64,000 nt of DNA from Opitutaceae bacterium (GTDB lineage Bacteria; Verrucomicrobiota; Verrucomicrobiia; Opitutales; Opitutaceae). The translations under genes and the position numbers were made by a program. The stretch's first letter is position 1. Each line of letters starts with the position of its first letter. Below the pieces are notes generated by a model. The model had not been told where the DNA came from and made no database searches. It saw nothing but the letters and a program-made list of their open reading frames with translations. Shown piece after piece: positions 9,818 through 16,938 of this stretch. The stretch lies in NCBI GenBank assembly GCA_028280945.1, contig JANQKV010000049.1, forward strand, positions 1 through 64,000, in the 5' to 3' direction.

Positions 9818-10861
9818 CTAAGTCTGCTTTCGCACCGTCGTGCCGTCGACCCAAGTGGCTCCGATCAGCGTCGCCCGCGGGGGATGGCTCGAGCCAAACT
9901 CATTGGTCTGCATCAGGGTGGCGACCATGTCGACGGCCGCCTCGCCGGCGATGTCATTGTGCTGGTCCATCCCGGCCCAGTCGACGCAGCCGCGATGGTG
10001 CTCGAGTGCCACCAGTCCGATGTCTTCCGGCGACCGCAACTGCATGGAGGCGAGCCAATCCCGCACGTTGGGGTGCAGGGTCAGGATCACGTCGGGCCGG
10101 TGCTTTTCCATCCATTGGCGGAAACCCGCCAGCCGGGGAATATCTTCCCCGCCAAACGTGAACACGGGCACCACTTCGCTGGCCTCGATGCTCGATTGGC
10201 TCACGTTAAACGCTGCGCTGAAGCGGCCGTCCACGAGTCGGTCAATCCGGTCCAGCAACACCAGGCCGGGCCGGCGGTAGCCCAGGCGGCGCACGTTTTC
10301 CATCGCGTCAAAAACCGCTTCATGATGGTCCACGCATGCAAAGGGCAGCGCCGGGTCGCGGGTGCGCACCCCGGTCACGACCGCGGGGTAGCGATCCCAG
10401 ATTTCGCGAAAACTCTCCGGCAGATACTGGTCGCCGAACAGGCCGTTGATGATCAACCCCCGTATGCCCCGGGTTCGCAGAATGCGGTCCAGCCGGGCGC
10501 CATTGAGCGCCGGGTCGTGCAGCCAGAACTCATCAAACCGGTAGCCCCGGACCTTGGCCCGCCGCTGGCACCCTTTGACGTAGGCAGGCACGGTATTGTT
10601 GTTGGTAAAGGCGTGCTGATCCTGATGGGCGTTCACCAACGCCAGGTTGCACCGGTAGCTTACCGGCGATTGCTGCCGCAGCACCGCCATCAGGTGGGAC
10701 ATCAGCGGATTGCGTTGATAACCGAGGCGGTCGGCGATTTTTTCAATGCGCTCACGGGTGGCCGTGGTCACTTGCCGATCGCCCCGCAGGGCAAGGGAGA
10801 CGGTGTTTTTGGACACGCCGGCCTCAGCGGCGATACGCGCCATCGTAACGCGGGAAGACAT
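9818..10861 (-). CDS. LacI-family transcriptional regulator, symporter-linked
   Basis: A 347-residue LacI protein. The helix-turn-helix occupies residues 1-55 (MARIAAEAGVSKNTVSLALRG), then comes a sugar-binding effector domain with VTGVRTRDPALPFACVDHHE and WAGMDQHNDIAGEA. The recognition segment equals that of the protein at 2201-3277. It is first in a likely operon with the SSS symporter at 8130. Upstream, at 10921-10950, an inverted repeat of the proposed operator half-sites suggests autoregulation. The effector is unknown. Confidence 0.9.
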   Translation of the reverse strand: MSSRVTMARIAAEAGVSKNTVSLALRGDRQVTTATRERIEKIADRLGYQRNPLMSHLMAVLRQQSPVSYRCNLALVNAHQDQHAFTNNNTVPAYVKGCQRRAKVRGYRFDEFWLHDPALNGARLDRILRTRGIRGLIINGLFGDQYLPESFREIWDRYPAVVTGVRTRDPALPFACVDHHEAVFDAMENVRRLGYRRPGLVLLDRIDRLVDGRFSAAFNVSQSSIEASEVVPVFTFGGEDIPRLAGFRQWMEKHRPDVILTLHPNVRDWLASMQLRSPEDIGLVALEHHRGCVDWAGMDQHNDIAGEAAVDMVATLMQTNEFGSSHPPRATLIGATWVDGTTVRKQT

Positions 10862-10920
10862 GGTTGGGAATCTATCTGGAGGGGTTGGAAGGAGGGCGAA
10901 GCTCCGGGCGGGGAGGACGA

Positions 10921-10950
10921 TAAGACGGTAATGCCAGTGTTACTGTCAAG
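10921..10950. promoter_or_regulatory. Candidate LacI operator (inverted half-sites)
   Basis: The left half is TAAGACGGTAATG. The right half reads CTTGACAGTAACA on the opposite strand. Together they form a spaced inverted repeat 60 bp upstream of the LacI-symporter operon. The halves match the copies at 3331 and 3373. Being seen as an inverted repeat is direct evidence of structure; binding by LacI is inferred. Confidence 0.45.
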
Positions 10951-10965
10951 CACTCGCCCAACAAA

Positions 10966-10991
10966 ACTCCCTCACCGGATGGTGAGGGAGT
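10966..10991 (-). terminator. Rho-independent terminator of the GH4 gene
   Basis: A perfect 11-bp stem (ACTCCCTCACC with GGTGAGGGAGT) around a 4-base loop lies just past the stop of the GH4 gene. On the minus strand it is followed by TTTTG. It separates the GH4 transcript from the LacI-symporter operon. Confidence 0.8.
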
Positions 10992-11013
10992 GAACCCAAC
11001 CCCAGAGTTTGGT

Positions 11014-12642
11014 TTACCCGTCCGGTCCGGCCTTGGCGCGCTTGCGGCCAAAGCCCTTCCGGTTGGTTTTGACAAGTTTCTCCAAGTGAGCCTCGAGCGT
11101 CATGTTGCCTTTGTCGGCCGCGGCGGCGTTCGCCCGGGCCTCTTCGATATTCTGAGCCATCTCATCCACGGATTTTGTCTTTAGCCGGGCCGATCCCTCC
11201 CAATCGGTTTTCCGTTTAACCCGGGTGCCGTTCTGTTCGTGGAGTTTGAGCCGCCGCTTGGCGGCGGTCGCTGCTTTCTTGAATTGGGGGAGCCACTGGC
11301 GTTGGGCGACCAGGAGGTCATCGGTCAGTTGCCACACTTCCTCAGGATTACAGACCGCGGCGGTCAATGGGTCGTGCAGCATGGCTTGGCGCAGGAGCTG
11401 GTCATCACCATGCACGGCAGCTTCCATGCCCATTTCCTGAACGCGCACGGAGGCCGCGCAGGTGGCGGCGCATGCCAGAGGCAGCGCCCCGACCTTCATC
11501 ATCTTGATGCCGGACTTGCGCACCTCGCCGGGAACTTCGATGCAACTGTCGGGAGGCAGGTTGGTAATGTGGCCCTTGTTCTGAATGTTGAAGTGGCCGC
11601 GATACTTTCGCCCGGTTTCAAGCGCCTCGATGATATAGCTGCCGTGCTCTTCCGAGCGTTGGTCAGCCGTAATCACGGGGGGATCCTCCTTCAGCCAATT
11701 GGGATAGTCGGTCTTGAACCAATTGCGGCCTTCGGTGCAGACGCGCAGGTAACCGCCGGTTTCACCGTTGATCCACTTGTCCAAGGAAATCCATTTCCGG
11801 ATTTCCCGGGGGCGCTTGCGATACCACGGCAGGTATTCGGACAGGTGGCCGTTGGATTCGGTGCTGTAGTAGCCAAAGCGGCGCAACACATCGATGCGGA
11901 CCTTCTCCTGCTCAGCGTATTCAGGATGTTCCTCGAACATCTCCAGGAGCCGAGGGATGAAATCGATCCCGTTCCAGTCGGCCTTGAGAAACCAAGTCTG
12001 GTGATTGATCCCGGCGGCCACGACCTCAACGTCGTTCCGGTGCAATTTGACCTCGGCATCGATGAGCTTCTTTCGTTTGGCGTAGCGCTCGATGCAGTGC
12101 GTGATTTGCCAATGGGCGCCTTGGACGCCATGGCACAAGCCGATGGTATTCACTCCTCCATGACGATTGCACGCCCACGTGTTCATCGCCATGGGGTTGG
12201 AGTAGTTGAGAAACAGGGCGTCGGGCTTGGCGACCTCGCGAATATCACGGCAAAAATCCAGCATCGCGGGAATCGTACGCTGGGCATACATCAGGCCGCC
12301 GGCACAAAGGGTGTCCCCCACGCATTGGTCTATCCCATATTGGAGGGGAATATCGATGTCCGTCTGGAAGGCCTCCAGGCCGCCCTGGCGTATCATGCAC
12401 AGCACGTAGTCGGCATCGGCAACGATCCGCCGGCGGTTGGTCGAAGCCATGACTTTCGCCGGGAGTTTGTTGGCCTTGATGTCCCGTCGGCAAAGCGTCG
12501 TGACCATATCCAGGTTTTCCTTGGAAATGTCGGTGAAGGCAAAGTGGGTGTCGGCGAGTTCGGGCACGCACAATACGTCGTGCATCAAACGGCGGGTGAA
12601 GCCGATCGAGCCGGCTCCGATCATGGCGATCTTTATGGGCAT
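11014..12642 (-). CDS. Glycoside hydrolase family 4 (alpha-galactosidase MelA-like)
   Basis: NAD+- and divalent-metal-dependent cytoplasmic glycosidase acting through oxidation at C3 and elimination. The Rossmann motif GAGSIGF is at 9-15. NYSNPMA is at 146-152. Cys170 in GLCHGVQG and His214 in GINHQTWF are the expected metal ligands. CHGVQG resembles alpha-galactosidases more than phospho-glucosidases, but GH4 substrates vary. At 542 residues it is longer than most GH4 enzymes (about 430-480), with a Lys/Ala-rich extension after about residue 430. It is monocistronic between its own promoter region and the terminator at 10966. Confidence 0.88.
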   Translation of the reverse strand: MPIKIAMIGAGSIGFTRRLMHDVLCVPELADTHFAFTDISKENLDMVTTLCRRDIKANKLPAKVMASTNRRRIVADADYVLCMIRQGGLEAFQTDIDIPLQYGIDQCVGDTLCAGGLMYAQRTIPAMLDFCRDIREVAKPDALFLNYSNPMAMNTWACNRHGGVNTIGLCHGVQGAHWQITHCIERYAKRKKLIDAEVKLHRNDVEVVAAGINHQTWFLKADWNGIDFIPRLLEMFEEHPEYAEQEKVRIDVLRRFGYYSTESNGHLSEYLPWYRKRPREIRKWISLDKWINGETGGYLRVCTEGRNWFKTDYPNWLKEDPPVITADQRSEEHGSYIIEALETGRKYRGHFNIQNKGHITNLPPDSCIEVPGEVRKSGIKMMKVGALPLACAATCAASVRVQEMGMEAAVHGDDQLLRQAMLHDPLTAAVCNPEEVWQLTDDLLVAQRQWLPQFKKAATAAKRRLKLHEQNGTRVKRKTDWEGSARLKTKSVDEMAQNIEEARANAAAADKGNMTLEAHLEKLVKTNRKGFGRKRAKAGPDG

Positions 12643-12713
12643 AGGTGCGTGGGTAGGGAGAAGGGTCCCTGCAAAGAAGCCGGAGCCCGGCGCAGGCTAC
12701 AAAGAACCGACCC

Positions 12714-12727
12714 TAGGACAGTCACGC
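12714..12727. promoter_or_regulatory. Candidate operator upstream of GH4 gene
   Basis: TAGGACAGTCACGC lies 72 bp upstream of the GH4 start, in the 94-bp gap behind the aldo/keto reductase gene. Eleven of its bases (GGACAGTCACG) recur upstream of the symporter at 13888. It fits the loose consensus CTKGACRGTMACG of the proposed LacI sites. The function is inferred. Confidence 0.35.
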
Positions 12728-12736
12728 GCGCACGCT

Positions 12737-13690
12737 TTACGTTGATGGGTTTGTCAGCAGCTCCTGCTCGGCTCGATCCAGCACCACCGTCATGGCTCCC
12801 AACGAATCGCGAAGTTGACCAAGGGTGCGGGCGCCGATTACCGGCACGCAGGGGAAGGGTTGCGACCAAAACCACGCCAGGGCGACCTGGTTTTGCGTCA
12901 GGCCCCGTTGGGCCGCCAAAGCGTCGATTTGCACCAGGCGACGTCGGTTAAGCGGGGTGTCGTAGCGTTGAAGGTGCGTTTCGCTTTGGCGTTTTTCCGG
13001 ACTGAAAAACCCCCGGGCCTGGGCCTGATACGCAAACACCGGAATCTTGGACTCCGCGTAACCCGTGTATTGCTCCGGATTCATGTGCACCAAGGACTTG
13101 TCGCCGATTCCACCGGTGCGAGTCTCGAGCAGACTCCAGCCAATCTGGCTGCCCACGAGAGGAGGGCGGCCTTCGGCGCCGGCCAGCCGGTTGGCGGCGG
13201 TAATGCGGTCGTGGGTCCAGTTGCTCGCCCCGATTGCGTGGAAGCGTCCTGCATCGATCTGGGCCCACGCCCATGTCATGAGTTCGTCAACGGGAGCCTC
13301 GGGGTTGTCACGGTGAAACCAATACAGATCGACTGAGGGAAGGCCCAGTCGATCAAGGCTTTCGGCCAGGTCACGGGAGAGCTCAACAGGATTGGCGCGA
13401 TTGGTGAGGTCGGGCCGGCGGGGTTGGCCTCCCTTGGTGGCAACCACAACCTGTTCGCGCATGCCGGTCTCCCGGAGCCATTCCCCGATCGTGGTTTCAC
13501 TCCGACCCGCGCCATCCGGGAGCCAGCCGGCATAACCATTCGCGGTATCGAGCACGGTGCCGCCTCCCGCGGCGAAGGCGTCGAGCAGAACAAAGGCGTC
13601 CTCCCGGGGGATGCGGGAGCCGTAGAGCATGGTGCCGAGAGCCAGGCGTGAGATGGGAACAGTTATGCCGGGAAGGGACAGGGGAGACAT
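12737..13690 (-). CDS. Aldo/keto reductase
   Basis: NAD(P)H-dependent oxidoreductase of 317 residues with a TIM-barrel fold. The full catalytic tetrad is visible: Asp48 and Tyr53 in LDTANGY, Lys86 in VATKGG and His126 in YWFHRDN. The C-terminal segment PVIGARTLGQLRDSLGA is the cofactor-binding end of the family. It probably reduces or oxidises a sugar. The substrate cannot be read from the sequence. It is divergent from the symporter-sulfatase pair at 13888 and upstream of GH4 on the same strand. Confidence 0.88.
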   Translation of the reverse strand: MSPLSLPGITVPISRLALGTMLYGSRIPREDAFVLLDAFAAGGGTVLDTANGYAGWLPDGAGRSETTIGEWLRETGMREQVVVATKGGQPRRPDLTNRANPVELSRDLAESLDRLGLPSVDLYWFHRDNPEAPVDELMTWAWAQIDAGRFHAIGASNWTHDRITAANRLAGAEGRPPLVGSQIGWSLLETRTGGIGDKSLVHMNPEQYTGYAESKIPVFAYQAQARGFFSPEKRQSETHLQRYDTPLNRRRLVQIDALAAQRGLTQNQVALAWFWSQPFPCVPVIGARTLGQLRDSLGAMTVVLDRAEQELLTNPST

Positions 13691-13783
13691 GGGGAGACGT
13701 GGCCCGAAGGAGAAGGAGGGGGAAGGGCCGTTGAGTGACGGAGAGTTGCAGAACAGAAGCCACTCGCGGCACGGTGCGCATTA

Positions 13784-13797
13784 CTGGACAGTCACGT
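13784..13797. promoter_or_regulatory. Candidate operator between aldo/keto reductase and symporter
   Basis: CTGGACAGTCACGT lies in the 197-bp divergent promoter region between the reductase (start 13690) and the symporter (start 13888). It shares GGACAGTCACG with the site at 12714. It fits the motif seen near both LacI genes. The rest of this gap shows no gene. Confidence 0.35.
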
Positions 13798-13887
13798 GGG
13801 GGTGTCGTCGACAGCTAACTGAATCATGGCTCGCTTTGCCTCCCTGATCCGTGTCCCCGGTCTTGTTCGGGCCTCGAGGCTTACCCC

Positions 13888-15474
13888 ATGACATCTTCGC
13901 AGACCCTAGACCTCTCGCTTGTGCTGGTATACTTGCTGTGCATCACGGGCTACGGCATCTGGGCGGGGCGCAAGGAGTCCAACTCGACCGAGGGTTATTT
14001 CCTGGGGGGGCGCAAGTTTGGCTGGTTTGCCGTGGGAGCCTCCCTGTTCGCGACCAATATGTCGATCACCCAGTTCATGAGCGTGGGAGGCATGGCCCAC
14101 GACATCGGCCTGGCATCGATCAACAACGACCTTATTGGCGGACTGCTGCTGGCGGTTTCGGCCCTGTGTTTTGTGCCCGTCTACATCCGGTCGCGACTCT
14201 TCACGATGCCGGAATTCCTGGAACGGCGCTACAGCCGCGGAGCACGGCAGATTTTTGGGTGGGTTTATCTGGTGCAAAGTGTGTTGCAGCAGCCCAGCGG
14301 CTACTACATCGGCGCCCTCGCGTTGCTGGGATTATTCAACCTGCCGACGGACCTGCTCCCCATCGCGTGCATCGTGATCGGTGCGACCGTCGGCCTCTAT
14401 GCGGTGATCGGCGGCCTGACTTCAGTGGTCAGGACCGACGTGATCCAGGTTTGCCTGCTGATCGGTGGCGGCCTGGCCGTTGCGTTCATCGGCTTGCACA
14501 AAGCGGGCGGTTGGAGCGAACTGCAGCACGAGTTCGCGGAGACCCATTTTGAACTGCTGCTGCCTCGCGGCACGGCGATGCCGTGGACGGCCGTATTGGG
14601 CATCGCCCTCCATTCGTGCTATTTCGCGTTCTGCAGTGTTCACATCCTGCAACGTGTCCTGGGGGCGAAAGACGAATACAATGCCCGGATGGGCATGTTG
14701 TTCAGTGGTTGGCTGAAGTTTTTGGCGATTCCGCTGTTTGCGATTCCTGGCATTGTGGCGATGAAGCTCTACGCCGAACCGTTGGGTGATTCGACCTATG
14801 CGGTCCTGGTGCGTGATCTTTTGCCGGCGGGGCTGTCGGGCATCGTATTGGCTGGCATGATCGCGGCGCTCATGTCTTCGGCCGACTCCAATGTGAACGC
14901 GATGTCGAGCGTGGTCGCAATGGACATCTATCCAACGATCGTTAAAAAACCGAGCCCGAAGGTTGCGCTCAAGCTCGGCAAGTGGACTTCGGCTTCCATC
15001 GTCTGCTTCGGTGTTTTGGTGGCCCCGTATTATCAACATTTGGGAGCCATCTATTTGTTCATCCTGCGACTTGGTGGATTCCTGCTGATGCCCGTCGGGG
15101 TGTGTTTCATCCTGGGCCGGTTTTCGCGCCGCGTGAATCAACACGGAGCCATCGCTTGCCTGGGCGTCGGCAGTTTGATCGGCCTCATCTACGTCATGTT
15201 CACCTCGATGCCACCGCTGAAACCGTTTCTGCCCGACTGGTTTCTCGCGCTGCATTTTTACGAAGTGCTGCCATTTTTCTTCCTGTTTAACGGCGCGGTT
15301 TTGTTTGCCGTGAGCTACGCCACCAAACCACCGATGGCCGAGCAACTGTCCGTCCTCGCGGCGGTTGATCCGAGCGGCCGGAGCGGTTCGGAAGGGCGGC
15401 CGCTGTGGCAGTCGTTCGACCTCTGGTTCGGGCTCTTTTGTGGGGCGCTCGGACTGACCTATATCGCATTCTAA
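13888..15474 (+). CDS. Sodium/solute symporter (SSS family)
   Basis: Na+-coupled inner-membrane transporter of 528 residues with about 13-14 membrane segments. EGYFLGGRKFGWFAVGAS and SLFATNMSITQFMSVGG are the SSS signature near the N-terminus, and IAALMSSADSNVNAMSSVVAMDI is the conserved Na+-site helix. It is a paralogue of the symporter at 8130. Only 6 bp separate it from the exported sulfatase downstream, so uptake of a desulfated sugar is a reasonable inference. Confidence 0.9.
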   Translation: MTSSQTLDLSLVLVYLLCITGYGIWAGRKESNSTEGYFLGGRKFGWFAVGASLFATNMSITQFMSVGGMAHDIGLASINNDLIGGLLLAVSALCFVPVYIRSRLFTMPEFLERRYSRGARQIFGWVYLVQSVLQQPSGYYIGALALLGLFNLPTDLLPIACIVIGATVGLYAVIGGLTSVVRTDVIQVCLLIGGGLAVAFIGLHKAGGWSELQHEFAETHFELLLPRGTAMPWTAVLGIALHSCYFAFCSVHILQRVLGAKDEYNARMGMLFSGWLKFLAIPLFAIPGIVAMKLYAEPLGDSTYAVLVRDLLPAGLSGIVLAGMIAALMSSADSNVNAMSSVVAMDIYPTIVKKPSPKVALKLGKWTSASIVCFGVLVAPYYQHLGAIYLFILRLGGFLLMPVGVCFILGRFSRRVNQHGAIACLGVGSLIGLIYVMFTSMPPLKPFLPDWFLALHFYEVLPFFFLFNGAVLFAVSYATKPPMAEQLSVLAAVDPSGRSGSEGRPLWQSFDLWFGLFCGALGLTYIAF

Positions 15475-15480
15475 GTCATC

Positions 15481-16893
15481 ATGAAACCTGTCATCCAATC
15501 ACTGGCCGCCGGCTTCCTGCTCGGTAGTCTTGTCTCATCAGGGCTTCCCGCCCGGGCGGCGGAAACCGCTCGACCCAACGTCGTCTTCCTCATGGTGGAC
15601 GACATGAATCTCTTCGGATTTCTCGACCAACAACCGGGGATGATTACGCCGGCGATGGATCGACTGCGGGAAAATGCCGTCACCTTCACCCAGGGGATCT
15701 GCAATGCGCCATCCTGTGTGCCTTCGCGGGCGTCGATGTTCAGCGGGCAATACCCGTTCGCCACCGGAGCTTACCTCAACGGCAGTGATCCATGGGAAAA
15801 GCCGGTGATGGACAAGGTCGACTCGCTGCCGGAGCAGTTCAAGGTTGCCGGCTACAAAGTGTGGGCGGGCGGCAAGGTCTTTCATGCCAGGATCGGTGAG
15901 CGGCGCCGGGCCGCCGCCTTTGACAATGACCCCAAGGCGGGGGGCTTTGGTCCGTTTGTTTACGCCGAAGATCAACTCGTCGGCAAGTGGTGGGGCTCGA
16001 GCGCGTGGGATGGTCCGGATTCCGATTTTCCGGACAACGTAAACACTGACGATGCGGTGGCGTTCCTGGATCAGGAACACGAGGAGCCGTTTTTGCTGAT
16101 GCTCGGCCTGTGGCGTCCCCATACCCCGTTCACGGCCCCGCGTCGCTTTTTTGAGCTGTATGACAAGGACGAGATTCCGTTTCCGCCAGGCACGTGGTCT
16201 GCCGATGACATGGAGGATGTGCCAGCCCCAGGAAAACACCTCTCCTCCGTCTGGGGACAACGTTGGCAACAGACGGGAGCGGACGATCCCGAACTCTGGC
16301 GTCAGATCCTTTGGGGCTATTATGCCTGCACCACATTCGCCGACTATAACATTGGCCGGGTGTTGGAGGCGTTGGAGAAAAGCCCCTACGCCGACAATAC
16401 CATGGTAGTCTTCGTTTCCGACAACGGCTACCACGTCGGCGAAAAGGACCATTTCGAGAAATCAACGCTTTGGAGCACGTCGGCCCGCATTCCGTTTGCC
16501 GTGCAGCTGCCGGGCAAACGGAATGCCGGCAGGGCAAGTGCCGCGACCGTCGGGTTGATCGATTTGTTTCCGACCTTGATGGACTACTGTGAACTGCCCG
16601 CGCCACGCCAATCGATCGATGGAAAGTCCCTGCGCCCGGTTTTGGAGGATCCGGATGCCGCCTGGTTGCGGCCGGGGATAACCGTCTACGAGGAATACAT
16701 GTTCTCCGTCACGGACGGAAGCTATCGTTACATTCGTTACGCCGACGGGAAAGAGGAACTCTACGAATTCGCGACCGATCCGTTTGAGTTTACCAACCGG
16801 GCAAACGATCCGGTTCTGGACTACGTGAAAGCGAAACTGAGGCGCAGCATGCCGGAGACGTGGGCCCCGAGTTTGGGTGGACGTGAAGGTTAA
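15481..16893 (+). CDS. Exported sulfatase (iduronate-2-sulfatase-like)
   Basis: A 470-residue sulfatase with a signal peptide (hydrophobic region about 5-20, cleavage near ARA at 24-27), so probably periplasmic. RPNVVFLMVDDMN gives the metal-binding Asp pair. The formylglycine motif CVPSR starts at Cys79. FLMLGLWRPHTPF and VFVSDNGYHVGEKDHFEK match iduronate-2-sulfatase-like enzymes. The C-terminal block LYEFATDPFEFTN is typical. It is the second gene of a tight operon with the SSS symporter. The real sulfated substrate is unknown; marine algal or host-type glycans are both possible. Confidence 0.92.
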   Translation: MKPVIQSLAAGFLLGSLVSSGLPARAAETARPNVVFLMVDDMNLFGFLDQQPGMITPAMDRLRENAVTFTQGICNAPSCVPSRASMFSGQYPFATGAYLNGSDPWEKPVMDKVDSLPEQFKVAGYKVWAGGKVFHARIGERRRAAAFDNDPKAGGFGPFVYAEDQLVGKWWGSSAWDGPDSDFPDNVNTDDAVAFLDQEHEEPFLLMLGLWRPHTPFTAPRRFFELYDKDEIPFPPGTWSADDMEDVPAPGKHLSSVWGQRWQQTGADDPELWRQILWGYYACTTFADYNIGRVLEALEKSPYADNTMVVFVSDNGYHVGEKDHFEKSTLWSTSARIPFAVQLPGKRNAGRASAATVGLIDLFPTLMDYCELPAPRQSIDGKSLRPVLEDPDAAWLRPGITVYEEYMFSVTDGSYRYIRYADGKEELYEFATDPFEFTNRANDPVLDYVKAKLRRSMPETWAPSLGGREG

Positions 16894-16938
16894 GTCTCGC
16901 GGCCCGGTTCGTAGCTTTACGTCTCGTCGCATCCAAGA

